Origin: an uncultured Methylococcaceae bacterium
Lineage (GTDB): Bacteria; Pseudomonadota; Gammaproteobacteria; Methylococcales; Methylomonadaceae
Reading direction: 5' to 3'
Assembly: GCA_903839855.1 (NCBI GenBank)
Contig: CAIMEB010000210.1
Span: 1-61,143, forward strand
DNA: 61,143 bases
How positions within the stretch are numbered: the stretch's first letter is position 1; the number at the start of each line of letters is the position of its first letter. The notes below the pieces were generated by a model that made no database searches, was not told the origin of the DNA, and saw only the letters and a list, made by a program, of their open reading frames with translations. Below, piece after piece: positions 48,011-56,997 of this stretch. Position numbers and translations under genes: made by a program.

Positions 48011-48072
48011 TATAACATTTTTTATGTTATAACCGCATAGAGATAAATTATTTTAATCATTTATCTCTATGC
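48011..48072. repeat. Two adjacent hairpins upstream of tRNA-Lys
   Basis: An 8-bp dyad, TATAACAT/ATGTTATA (48011-48031), is followed at once by a 14-bp perfect dyad, GCATAGAGATAAAT/ATTTATCTCTATGC (48035-48072). Both lie just 5' of the tRNA gene. Neither has a proper U tract in the plus direction. They could be transcription terminators for the divergent side or a palindromic repeat. Confidence 0.6.
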
Positions 48073-48176
48073 TTAATCATTCCCGCTTTCAGAAAATTAT
48101 CTGTCGTACATAAATATCAGCTCTCTGCCCAATTCAAACTTGCCAAAAGAGCGGTTTGCCCGTTTAATATAACCCT

Positions 48177-48305
48177 ATGGATACTCAAATATCTAGCGTT
48201 GAAGAAATAAAAAACGCATTTATTGAACAGACAGACCCATTATTCGCTCTTTGGGAGCGTACTTTATTGAATTTTAAGGAGTTTGACTTTGAACAATCCT
48301 GCTAA
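48177..48305 (+). CDS. Possible 42-residue ORF
   Basis: Opens MDTQISSVEEIKNAF and ends FEQSC. It has an acidic, helical composition but no clear ribosome site. It could be the end of a decayed gene or a small antitoxin-like peptide. Not recognised. Between it and the next gene (48306-48395) I see nothing but AT-rich sequence and a short GGGG...CCCC dyad. Confidence 0.25.
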   Translation: MDTQISSVEEIKNAFIEQTDPLFALWERTLLNFKEFDFEQSC

Positions 48306-48395
48306 AATCAAAATATTATGCTTTAATAACAATTAGTTATAGTTAATAGCGAAAAGTGGGGGCAGAAGCTACTTTACCCCTTATTTTTTTGACTT

Positions 48396-49646
48396 ATGCA
48401 TAGACTTACCAATAAACAAATAGCACTTAGACTATTGATTCTGATGTGCGGATACTATCTTGTATCAACCCTATCACTCATGTTCAATATAAATCCTTCC
48501 GGAGGAGCAAAAGGTGACTTGTTTGAAACCCACCTTCGCACAATTGCAATGTACAAGGCGAAGGATTTTGTTTTTGCGATGCGCAATCAAGAGTCAGCTA
48601 TGGGGCCTCTATACTACCTAATATTTTCTTTTTTTGATTTAGGTACGGTATGGCTAAAAATAACCAACTTATTTTTTTTACTTATAAGCTCATTGGCTTA
48701 TGTATTTATTTTATTAAAGCATGTACTCAGAAATCTTGATTTTTTATCAATATCCATGCTCTTCGGCGCTTTATCAATAGCAAACCCTTTTGTTTTTGGT
48801 CCAGCATTGTGGGCTAATCCCGATACACTCGCACTGTTTCTGTATTCGATATCACTTTTATGCCTTGTTACACGTACTGACACAAAGAGCGTTTTCCTGT
48901 CAGGCTTATTCATGTCTTTATCCGTCTTGACAAGGCAGATGCTTTTTCCATACCTGATCATACATTGTCTATATATACTGAACGAATATGGCCTTTTCAT
49001 TAATACCAAGATAAGCGATTTTTGGAAAAATAAATTGTTTATATATAAACTGTTGTTAGTCTCTTCTCCAAGCATTGTTGCCTTGGCGGTAATGTATTGT
49101 ATATGGAACGGGGTTGTGCCCACTGCATACGCAATACATTCATCGCTTTCATTTACGCCTGCTTTGATTTCTGTTGCGAGTATAGCGTTACTCTTGATAC
49201 CTTCATTATTTATCAGAATCTATCAGGAACAGGATTATCGTGCACTTGCAGTATGCCTGATGATAAGCTTTTTCTTTGACTTTTTTCAGTTACTTTCATT
49301 TCCACATCTGGGTGGAGGTATAGTGGAAAAAGTGTTTAGATTATCACCGATACTTTTTTATTCGCTTTTATCAATGGGCTTTTATTTTTTATACGCACTC
49401 TTTCGCCAACATATTGGTTATATTCCCTTAATCGCGATATTATTATTTTTTTCCAGCTTTATGGTTTTTGGTAATATTTTTTATCAAAAATATATTGAGC
49501 CTTATTTCTTAATATTATCTATCACCTACATTATTTTATTTGTACACAACCCCAAGATTGTTCGACTAAATATTACATACATATTTAGCTTATATTCAGT
49601 TCTTTTTGTTGTTGCACTTCGCTTCTACCAACTTAACACGGGATAG
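48396..49646 (+). CDS. Polytopic membrane protein, GT-C-like (possible glycosyltransferase)
   Basis: 416 residues with about ten hydrophobic helices. A first luminal loop after helix 1 carries GGAKGDLFETH and NQESAMGPLYYL, and a helix ends SVLTRQMLFPYL. The acidic residue in the first loop and the R-Q pair after helix 5 or 6 are reminiscent of GT-C glycosyltransferases (ALG10/DIE2 or ArnT-like), which use lipid-linked sugars. The assignment is weak. It stands alone, convergent with ubiC across 8 bases, and has markedly AT-rich codons. Confidence 0.5.
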   Translation: MHRLTNKQIALRLLILMCGYYLVSTLSLMFNINPSGGAKGDLFETHLRTIAMYKAKDFVFAMRNQESAMGPLYYLIFSFFDLGTVWLKITNLFFLLISSLAYVFILLKHVLRNLDFLSISMLFGALSIANPFVFGPALWANPDTLALFLYSISLLCLVTRTDTKSVFLSGLFMSLSVLTRQMLFPYLIIHCLYILNEYGLFINTKISDFWKNKLFIYKLLLVSSPSIVALAVMYCIWNGVVPTAYAIHSSLSFTPALISVASIALLLIPSLFIRIYQEQDYRALAVCLMISFFFDFFQLLSFPHLGGGIVEKVFRLSPILFYSLLSMGFYFLYALFRQHIGYIPLIAILLFFSSFMVFGNIFYQKYIEPYFLILSITYIILFVHNPKIVRLNITYIFSLYSVLFVVALRFYQLNTG

Positions 49647-49654
49647 CTACCCGA

Positions 49655-50212
49655 TTACTCAGTTAAGTCAGGGCAAAAAAACTCACTGACCAGCATTCTC
49701 TTATGTTCAATCGCATAAATCGTTCGACGCCCCCATAGTGGCTGAAAGATCCCTGCTTGTTCAATGATAGATGATTTCCAGGTCGGAAGATCAATTAAGG
49801 TCACATCCATCGCTATACGCTCTAACTTAGGGTAAGAAAAAATGACTTCACCTAATGGACGGGTACCCAATTTGGATAAATTACTTTTTGCTGTCTTAAT
49901 AGTGGCTGAAGGGATAATGGTTCTTGCTAATATCAGTGGTTTATCATCCACATGCAGTAAGACTTCACGTATCAAACTGTAATGATGTTCAGGTAAACCC
50001 AGAAAACGACGTTCGCTTAAAAAAGGTGTTTGCCAACGATGAAACAGGATCTTCACAGCCACACCCGAACCATAATAATTCCTCAAACGTTGTGTTAATG
50101 AACCCGATTCATAAGCCCAGGATTGGATATTAACAGGTAATTTATGACGTGTACCCTGACGATTTTCCAGCCACAAGGGTTCTTTGGTAAATAAAACACT
50201 TTGAGTAGTCAA
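49655..50212 (-). CDS. ubiC: Chorismate-pyruvate lyase
   Basis: 185 residues. Converts chorismate to 4-hydroxybenzoate and pyruvate, the first step of ubiquinone synthesis. Recognised by YESGSLTQRLR (with an S-L-T-x-R-L motif), ARTIIP, the LGTRPLGEVIF segment holding the conserved glycine loop, and WGRRTIYAI near the end. Follows recG by 6 bases, probably co-transcribed. Confidence 0.88.
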   Translation of the reverse strand: MTTQSVLFTKEPLWLENRQGTRHKLPVNIQSWAYESGSLTQRLRNYYGSGVAVKILFHRWQTPFLSERRFLGLPEHHYSLIREVLLHVDDKPLILARTIIPSATIKTAKSNLSKLGTRPLGEVIFSYPKLERIAMDVTLIDLPTWKSSIIEQAGIFQPLWGRRTIYAIEHKRMLVSEFFCPDLTE

Positions 50213-50218
50213 ACTAAG

Positions 50219-52306
50219 CTAAACCTCTGAATATTCGGTAACTGTACCAAGCCATCGTTCACATAGGGGCTGTATAGCTTGAGGTGATTGCTTAAAAATC
50301 TGCTCACCCACTTCCTGGATATTATGCAGCAAATCAACATCTCTTACTAAGTCCGCAATTTTAAAGTTAATAGCGCCGGTTTGACGTGTCCCCATCACTT
50401 CACCTGGCCCTCGTAACTCCAAATCTTTTTCAGCTATAACAAAACCATCATTACTGTCTCTTAAAATACCCAACCGCTGACGTGCTGTATCCGATAAAGG
50501 GGTTTGATACATCAGTAAACAGTAACTATCGCCCTCCCCTCTCCCCACTCGACCGCGTAATTGGTGTAACTGGGACAACCCTAGACGTTCTGGATTTTCG
50601 ATAATCATTAAGCCCGCATTCGGGACATCAACACCGACCTCAATCACCGTCGTAGCGACCAATAAGTCAATTTCATGCTTTTTGAAAGACTGCATGACAG
50701 TCTCTTTCTCACTGCTTTTCATGCGCCCATGAATCAAGGCTACACGAACTTTGGGTAGTGCCAGTGTTAAAAATTCAGCGGTTTTCTCGGCAGCTTCACA
50801 TTCCAATACTTCAGATTCTTCAATTAAAGTACACACCCAATACACTTGTCGTTTTTTGCTCACCCAACTGTTAATCCGCTCAATAACCTCAGTACGACGA
50901 TCAGACGGGATAACACTGGTAACAATTGGCTTTCTGCCCGGTGGTAACTCATCAATGATGGACATATCCAAATCAGAGTATTGCAACATCGCTAAAGTCC
51001 GAGGAATGGGGGTGGCGGTCATGACCAATTGGTGAGGCCTGACATTTCCTTGTTGACCTTTCTCTCTCAAAGCCAAGCGCTGATTGACACCAAAACGGTG
51101 TTGTTCATCAATAATCACCAGACCGAGCTGATGAAACAAGACACTTTCCTGAAATAAGGCATGAGTCCCAATAATGATATTAACAGCACCATCCGCTAAA
51201 CCTTGTAGAATTTCTTTACGGGCTTTGCCTTTAATTTGCCCCGTCAAGAATACCACGTTAATCTGAAAGGATTCAAACCATGCACTAAAATTACGCTTAT
51301 GTTGTTCGACTAATAACTCGGTCGGCGCCATCACTGCCACTTGATAACCGGCAGTTAAAGCTAATAATGCCGCATAGGCTGAAACAACTGTTTTACCAGA
51401 ACCCACATCTCCTTGAATCAGACGCATCATGGGCTGAGGCATACCACAGTCTGCTTCAATTTCTGCAATAACACGTTGTTGAGCCCCCGTAAGTTTAAAA
51501 GGCAAGGCCTTTAGAAACTGCTCAACCCATACCCGCTTATTGCTTCCACGAAAAACAGGAGCCTGCCAGGCTTTAGTTTTGTTTCTGCTAACACATAAAC
51601 TTAAATGATGAGCCAGCAATTCTTCAAAGGCTAACCGTTTAAGTGCGGGAACACTGCCGTTAAGTAATGCATCAATAGACACGGTACTATCAGGCGCATG
51701 CAATGTTTGTATAGCTTTGGAAAGAGACGGATATGCATATTTTCTTAGCGTCTGCTCGGGAATCCAGTCGATTAATAACTGCGACTGGTTATGGCAAAGT
51801 GTTAATGCGTGCTTAACCGCTTTTCTTATCGTGGCTTGACTTAAGCCCTCAGTTAAGGGGTATACCGGCGTTAAAGAGGCTTCAGTAATCTCGGCATCAG
51901 GATTAAACATAATTTGATAATCAGGATGAACCATCTCCAAACCACCAAAACCATAACGTACCTCAGCAAAACAACTGACTAAAGTACCCGGTTTAAGGGT
52001 ATTGTGTTGATTAGCACTAAAGTGAAAAAACTTTAGGTTGATAAGTCCCGTATCATCCGACACTTTACACACTAAACTTTTTCTGCCTTTAGACACAATA
52101 TCAACAAATTCGACACGACCACAAATCAATGCCGTCATACCGGCTGATAAAGAACCAATTGGATAAACGCGCGTCCGATCTTCGTAACGTAATGGCAGGT
52201 GAAAAATAAGATCCTGAATAACACGAATACCCAGCTTTTCTAAACGACTTTTAGTTTGAGCACCGACTCCAGTCAATACAGCAACGGATTGATTTAGATC
52301 ATTCAC
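50219..52306 (-). CDS. recG: ATP-dependent DNA helicase RecG
   Basis: 695 residues, close to the 693 of E. coli. Branch-migration helicase that rescues stalled forks. N-terminal wedge/OB domain (LPLRYEDRTRV), Walker A GDVGSGKT, DEQH box (VIIDEQHRFG), TATPIPRTLA, motif VATTVIEVGVDVPNA, QLRGRVGRGEGDSYC, then the short C-terminal motif region. Follows ridA by 33 bases and precedes ubiC. Confidence 0.97.
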   Translation of the reverse strand: MNDLNQSVAVLTGVGAQTKSRLEKLGIRVIQDLIFHLPLRYEDRTRVYPIGSLSAGMTALICGRVEFVDIVSKGRKSLVCKVSDDTGLINLKFFHFSANQHNTLKPGTLVSCFAEVRYGFGGLEMVHPDYQIMFNPDAEITEASLTPVYPLTEGLSQATIRKAVKHALTLCHNQSQLLIDWIPEQTLRKYAYPSLSKAIQTLHAPDSTVSIDALLNGSVPALKRLAFEELLAHHLSLCVSRNKTKAWQAPVFRGSNKRVWVEQFLKALPFKLTGAQQRVIAEIEADCGMPQPMMRLIQGDVGSGKTVVSAYAALLALTAGYQVAVMAPTELLVEQHKRNFSAWFESFQINVVFLTGQIKGKARKEILQGLADGAVNIIIGTHALFQESVLFHQLGLVIIDEQHRFGVNQRLALREKGQQGNVRPHQLVMTATPIPRTLAMLQYSDLDMSIIDELPPGRKPIVTSVIPSDRRTEVIERINSWVSKKRQVYWVCTLIEESEVLECEAAEKTAEFLTLALPKVRVALIHGRMKSSEKETVMQSFKKHEIDLLVATTVIEVGVDVPNAGLMIIENPERLGLSQLHQLRGRVGRGEGDSYCLLMYQTPLSDTARQRLGILRDSNDGFVIAEKDLELRGPGEVMGTRQTGAINFKIADLVRDVDLLHNIQEVGEQIFKQSPQAIQPLCERWLGTVTEYSEV

Positions 52307-52339
52307 TGTGTACTGACTGAGTGATTAATCTTCCAAAAA

Positions 52340-52744
52340 TCAAGAGGCAGGATATTCTTGGGACTGCAAAAACATAACTCCATCCATTTCAACCGCTACG
52401 TTTTTAGGTAAAGCAGCCACACCCACAGCCGCTCTTGCTGGATAAGGCTCTTGAAAATAATTTCCCATAATTTCATTAACCAATGGAAAATGTGAAAGAT
52501 CTGTTAGATATACATTGAGTTTAACAAAGTTCGAAAAATCGCCACCTGCGGCTTCAGCAACAGCTTTTAAATTATCAAATACTTGGATAATCTGTGCAGT
52601 AATATCGCCTTCCACAATAGTCATTGTTTCAGGAACTAAAGGAATCTGTCCTGAAAGATAGACCGTCTGCCCCACTTTTACGGCTTGAGAATAAGTCCCT
52701 ATAGCTTTAGGTGCTTTATGAGTCTGAATAATTTCTTTAGTCAT
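52340..52744 (-). CDS. ridA: RidA/YjgF family enamine/imine deaminase
   Basis: 134 residues. Hydrolyses reactive enamine/imine intermediates such as 2-aminoacrylate from PLP enzymes. Motifs: [37 protein letters not shown] and [12 protein letters not shown], which holds the substrate-binding arginine. Trimeric cytosolic protein. First of a ridA-recG-ubiC run. Confidence 0.93.
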   Translation of the reverse strand: MTKEIIQTHKAPKAIGTYSQAVKVGQTVYLSGQIPLVPETMTIVEGDITAQIIQVFDNLKAVAEAAGGDFSNFVKLNVYLTDLSHFPLVNEIMGNYFQEPYPARAAVGVAALPKNVAVEMDGVMFLQSQEYPAS

Positions 52745-52915
52745 TGCCTAGTCCTAATGAGTCATAGAATACTAACGGGTGAAATTTAAAATATTTTAAA
52801 TCAGTTCGTATTATAGCGGTTATTGTTTAAGGTTAAAAAGACTCTCAAGCATTTAATAGAGTTTATGCACAATAAGCAAAAAATGATGCGTATACTTCAT
52901 TCTTATGACATAACG

Positions 52916-53544
52916 CTAAACCTCAAAGTGCAACATCATCCCCATATCTTCATGTTCAACTAAATGACAGTGATAGGGATATTTGCCGTGATAACCCTCA
53001 GGAAAATACACTAGCAATACTACTTTCCCGTCGGGTAACTGGAGCTTTTCATTCGAATAAACAAACTCTGGATTTTTAACCGTATCCTCTGTATCGTATA
53101 CTAATAGCAACTTATCAAGCTCACTTTTAAATTCTGCCTGATTAACTGCCAATTGCTTTGCGAACAAATTCGTGTCAAATCTAACAACACATCCAAGCGT
53201 TCACCAGGGGCAATCAGGAGATATTCTTGCTCGCCCAGAGTTCGACTAGTCGCATACAAACCGGCCTCATTACCTATCACTGTTAAACAATCACTGTACC
53301 AAAATTTAGTGGGTTTATCGATATTTTCGGTTGTTGTCCAAGGACTGGGGTTGATTAAAGCCAGTGCATAAGTTCGAGCATTAGAACCATTGAGCAACCT
53401 AAGCCGGTAGACTTTTTGTGTTACCTTATGGTGTGGTCAAGGTCTACCATTAACAAAAATAGTGTCACCCAAAAATTCAATTGGATTGTTATTATCATGA
53501 TTATCAATAACGTTAGTAATGTAAAACTCTGCCAGTGGTAAACG
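52916..53544 (-). pseudogene. Multicopper oxidase remnant
   Basis: Pieces of a CotA/bilirubin-oxidase-like multicopper oxidase. FLGDTIFVNGRP, then an in-frame TGA at 53437-53439 where the family has Trp (VNGxxWP), then HKVTQKVYRLRLLNGSNARTYAL, a LLIAPGERLDVLLDLT segment, a frameshift near 53160, and a C-terminal VLLVYFPEGYHGKYPYHCHLVEHEDMGMM containing the type 1 copper HCH-x3-H-x4-M motif. The amino-terminal copper domain and the HPxHxH region are missing. Non-functional. Confidence 0.85.
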
Positions 53545-53917
53545 GTTTTCAAACAACGTTTGTTCTGGAAATCGCCAGGGATCATTATGTTTTCGAGTAC
53601 GATATTGAATAGTGTGACCAACAAATTGGGAAATTAATGAAGCTCTATAATCAAACCCACCATCACCGCGTTTTGAAAAAAAGCCTCCTATCCGCACCAA
53701 CGTTCAATCCAAAACGCTGGACATCTTCTTCAATAGTCTTACGCATTACTGCGTTATTATCACCCGTTAAAAATTCTCGTACATCTAGCTGATAAGTAGT
53801 TTTAAAGGATTTACCGACAATAGCACGGTGCGAGGGGACGATAGGATCAAAATCAATTTTGTCACCGTCCCAGTTGTAAGAATTTAAACCTATGATAGTG
53901 CTTTGGCTGAAACACAT
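53545..53917 (-). pseudogene. Fragment of a second gene fused to the oxidase remnant
   Basis: Reads MCFSQSTIIGLNSYNWDGD ... LDVREFLTGDNNAVMRKTIEED, then shifts frame across a run of T near 53675-53690 and continues FFSKRGDGGFDYRASLI ... NDPWRFPEQTLFEN, where it joins oxidase sequence at about 53545. The second part resembles transglutaminase-like cysteine peptidases just before their catalytic cysteine. That identity is tentative. It is truncated, with no catalytic residues left. Confidence 0.45.
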
Positions 53918-54233
53918 AAAATCACCTTTATTATTTTAGCTTAGGTCGTGTATTTTCAACTACTTACCAGTTGTCTGCACGAGTTGGGTAAGATGATTTT
54001 ATTGCTCCCGTTGTTAGTAACGGAGATTACTGCCGATTTAGTGTTACAAGCAATGAACAACGTAAAGACATCGGCTGTAGACGAGTGGGCTGACAAGATA
54101 TTTGGTACATCTGCATTGGCACTAAGAAGTGCCGCACTTTCCACGACATGACGGCATGAATAGTGCGTGAACTTTTATATGGGTGATTAAGGGATTTTCA
54201 ACTACCTAGCGGTCAGCCTCGAAAACAATGACT
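53918..54233. other. Non-coding stretch with a short direct repeat
   Basis: 316 bases with overlapping open frames on both strands but no recognisable protein. The words ATTTTCAACTAC at about 53952 and 54193 bracket 240 bases, possibly the edges of a decayed element. Nothing else identified. Confidence 0.3.
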
Positions 54234-55019
54234 TCAAATGTTAGTTACTTCCGTTAAGTACGAGCGGCGACGCTCAAGCATCATCAGCAACACACCGGAC
54301 AGCAAACCCAAGGCCAACCCTGCAAGATTGGCATCAATTTCAGGTGCAGAAGGATAGCTTTGTACGCTAACATTGGTAAAAACAAAATCTAGGTCATTGT
54401 AGTTGTAATCCGACCCCGCTGTTTTGCCATGCGTACTGGTCTGGTCTTCAAAAGAGACAAACACTGGTGCCGTGCCGTTAATCGGTGTTGTAGCTGCACT
54501 CGGCAACTGACTAACCAATGCTGAAAGATTTTCAACATAACCTTGGTTGGTCACTGTATTGAAAGTGGCACCGTTCAGCGGTGTAGAAAAAACATGTTGG
54601 TTGGTATCGGAGTTCTGGGCTATATTGGATGATAAAGTGTAACTACCGTTAGTGGGATTACCTTTGCTGTCATATTGCGGAGTGTTCCAGCCCCAAACAT
54701 AGTTAACAAAGGTCAGTTTGTCACCTGCATGTACATTCCAGCTCATTCCTGTGCCGATGGTGGTCTGCTTGTTTTCCAAGCCCCATTTGTTAGTGTTTAC
54801 ACCGTTGATTTCCAAGCCTAATATTTCATTATAACTAGCAGTTGTGCCGGCAAAAAAGGCGTTTACAGTGCCAGTATTGGCAGCAGTAAAAGTGTAGCGA
54901 CACCTACGTTTGCGTAGGGGATGTTAGTGGCTGACGCGACAGCAAAAGCATTGCTTTGCTTTGCTTTGGCTGGCTAATAGAATTACCGGTACAGCCAGCA
55001 AGTATTTGATTGTTTTCAT
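54234..55019 (-). pseudogene. PEP-CTERM-like sorted protein, frame-broken
   Basis: Starts at ATG 55019 with GGAGA upstream and a signal peptide (MKTIKYLLAVPVILLASQSKA). The frame is lost at three AAAGC repeats (54953-54967) and regained near a CCTACG-TTTG-CGTAGG hairpin (54903-54918). The second part (from about 54890) reads YTFTAANTGTVNAFF..., a DUF4114-like DYNYNDLDFVF motif, and a C-terminal sorting signal: APEIDA, a hydrophobic helix (LAGLALGLLSGVLLMML) and ERRR. Such signals are used by exosortase systems. Either decayed or switchable by repeat slippage. Confidence 0.7.
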
Positions 55020-55578
55020 AATTGGTCTCCAAGTAATACTGTTGGGATCATGAGGTTTTCAAAATGCAGTGCCATTGAAAAAATCTTGCAATTCTTTGAC
55101 AATTTAACAGTAAAAACCAATTAATTGCGAGCTATTATAACATATTTATAATGCGACTGTCAAAAATAAATACAGTCATTCAACAGCGTTAAAGCTGGAT
55201 GAGATAACTGTAAAGCTTACCACAATGACCCATGCTGGGTTTGCCACATTTAAATGGTCAACAACGCATTAGTGGTCGAGTGAAGGACAGGGCGCAGTTT
55301 TATTGATTTTATTCATATTTAAACCATACAACAACCGCAATTGCAGATAATATTGCGATAAACGCCATTTCTTACCCCTCCCAGATAATTTTTATTATAA
55401 ATTACAGATAAATTCTAGAATTTGTCTAGTTCCAGAACCACATGATATTCGATAATAGTAGATGATTAAACCTAATTTGTATTCCTATGCTTTTCATTCC
55501 TGCGCTTAATAAAAGAAGGCATAGCGGATATTACTAAAAATCGCTTTAGCTTCCTCCCTAACTCATCAGGCACTCATT
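55020..55578. other. Intergenic region with one small ORF
   Basis: 559 bases. It holds the 19-codon gene listed separately and a perfect 14-bp palindrome AAATTCTAGAATTT at 55410-55423. I see no RNA gene or other coding region. Confidence 0.5.
55309..55368 (-). CDS. 19-residue single-span membrane peptide
   Basis: MAFIAILSAIAVVVWFKYE: one hydrophobic helix with a charged C-terminus. It is preceded by GGAGG(GG) with an 8-base spacer to ATG 55368, an almost ideal ribosome site. No neighbour overlaps it. Size and shape recall small membrane regulators such as CydX- or YnhF-like peptides, but the family is unknown. Too short for normal gene callers. Confidence 0.5.
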   Translation of the reverse strand: MAFIAILSAIAVVVWFKYE

Positions 55579-55752
55579 ATGACACCATCGAATTTCCAGC
55601 AAAATATTCTCAATTGGTTTGACGTAAACGGTCGAAAGAATTTACCGTGGCAACAAGATATCACAATATCACACCTTATCGAGTATGGCTTTCTGAAACC
55701 ATGCTGCAACAAACTCAAGTCACCACCGTTATCCCCTATTTCGAAGTGTTTT
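55579..55752 (+). pseudogene. mutY 5' remnant
   Basis: N-terminus of A/G-specific adenine glycosylase: [20 protein letters not shown] then, in another frame, [25 protein letters not shown]. The shift follows a duplicated ATATCAC near 55662-55677. Homology ends at about 55752 after some 60 codons; the catalytic helix-hairpin-helix and iron-sulfur parts are absent. Confidence 0.85.
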
Positions 55753-55776
55753 TTCTCTATTTTTATTACGACCAAG

Positions 55777-56085
55777 CTACCCTCCGCATTTTTTTTGAGT
55801 CGTAGTGACGGTTTCGCAGCATTCCTGCCAGTTAACCGAATGCTCCTTGTAATCAATTTGATCTACCCAACAAAAAATCTGTTCGGTTTTTTTATCACCC
55901 GTTGAGGAATAGGTTATTTCTGTATGCCGGTTATTGGCTTGGAGGGGCTTTAAGATCAGCACTTCTTCCCAAAGCGTTTTTAAATTACCCTCTTTAAAAG
56001 TAACCAGATAAGCCCATTTATTTCCTAGCTGGACGGGATCTTGCGAGTCGCTAGTCGGGGTAACATACCCTATCCCGCTTCATAG
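55777..56085 (-). pseudogene. Orphan gene fragment
   Basis: An open frame without a proper start (GYVTPTSDSQDPVQLGNKWAYLV ... ILKPLQANNRHTEITYSSTGDKK ... [17 protein letters not shown]) ending at TAG 55777. It looks like the C-terminal part of an unrecognised, probably secreted, protein. It abuts the mutY remnant tail to tail. Confidence 0.45.
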
Positions 56086-56127
56086 TGTACTGTTGCTTCC
56101 GGTTTGAAAGCGATTGCCTCCGACCTT

Positions 56128-56379
56128 TTTACTCTTGCTTGCGGCTTTAAAGCAAACGCTTTGAACCGTTTTACTATTGCTTTTGCTCCGAAAGCAAACG
56201 CTCTCAACTCTTTTACTATTGCCTTCGTTCCGAAAGCAAATGCTCTCAACTCTTTTACTATTGCTTTTGCTCCGAAAGCAAACGCTCTCAACCGTTTTAC
56301 TATTGCTTTCGTTCCGAAAGCAAACGCTTCAAACCTTTTTATTATCGCTTTCAGTTGGAAAGCAAAAGACATGAATTCT
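56128..56379. repeat. 42-bp minisatellite, six units
   Basis: Six head-to-tail 42-base units, the middle four over 85 percent alike (core TTTACTATTGCTTTTGCTCC ... GCAAACGCTCTCAAC). Because 42 is divisible by three, several frames stay open on both strands. The plus frame gives FTIAFAPKANALNS-type 14-residue repeats and the minus frame AIVKELRAFAFGAK-type repeats. No gene call is safe. Confidence 0.85.
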
Positions 56380-56625
56380 TTTCCTGAGATATCACCTGAG
56401 ATGATGCTAAGAAATATAATATTAATTAACCTACATATTGTCATGATATAGGTTTATCACAGAGTAGCATAAAACACCGCTATTCCGTCGCTCAGGTTAG
56501 GGATTTAAGCGTCCCAACTCAGACCCTAGTTATTCAAACCTTTTCCTTTGTTGACCACACCAAGAAACGAGGTTTGCTCAACTCTAGGATATTTATGTTT
56601 TATATTTGCGGTAGCATTATTAATA

Positions 56626-56997
56626 TCAGTTATTAAAAAGCAACTTTAGTTTTTTAGAGACCGCTTTAAGCTGCTGTTCAGCATCGTCTGTAAGTCGTTC
56701 TGCATATTGCGAGAAATACATTTCAAGTTCATTTTTTTCAGAATCAAACTCAACGATTACAAATACTCCTTTTAGAGTCTCTGAACGAAACCCCAGTCTA
56801 GTAGGAGACGGATCCGCAACTGTAGATTCGCTGTAGCCAATATCTTCAAACATACGCTTAATCGTGCTTAATGCGTTAGTGCCATCACTAACACCTTTAA
56901 TGGTAACAGTCACCGTTGTATAGGGAGAAAATCCATAACAGCCCATTAAAATTATGATTAATATTATCTTTCTAAATACTGTAGTTATTGTGAACAC
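56626..56997 (-). CDS. Small lipoprotein, putative Rhs immunity protein
   Basis: 123 residues from GTG 56997. Type II signal peptide with lipobox LMGC (cysteine at about residue 20), then a compact alpha/beta domain of 100 residues. Family not recognised. It overlaps the stop of the Rhs gene by 13 bases, so translation is probably coupled. Position directly after an Rhs toxin is the usual place of the cognate immunity gene, and a lipoprotein would suit a periplasm-acting toxin. This role is inference. Confidence 0.6.
   Translation of the reverse strand: MFTITTVFRKIILIIILMGCYGFSPYTTVTVTIKGVSDGTNALSTIKRMFEDIGYSESTVADPSPTRLGFRSETLKGVFVIVEFDSEKNELEMYFSQYAERLTDDAEQQLKAVSKKLKLLFNN

Noticed and set aside
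53948-54151. Overlapping open frames on both strands between the oxidase and sorted-protein remnants
   Set aside because: No family resemblance, no ribosome site, and mutual overlap; probably chance.
56070-56444. 124-residue minus-strand frame over the minisatellite
   Set aside because: Open only because the 42-base unit is a multiple of three; reported as repeat instead.
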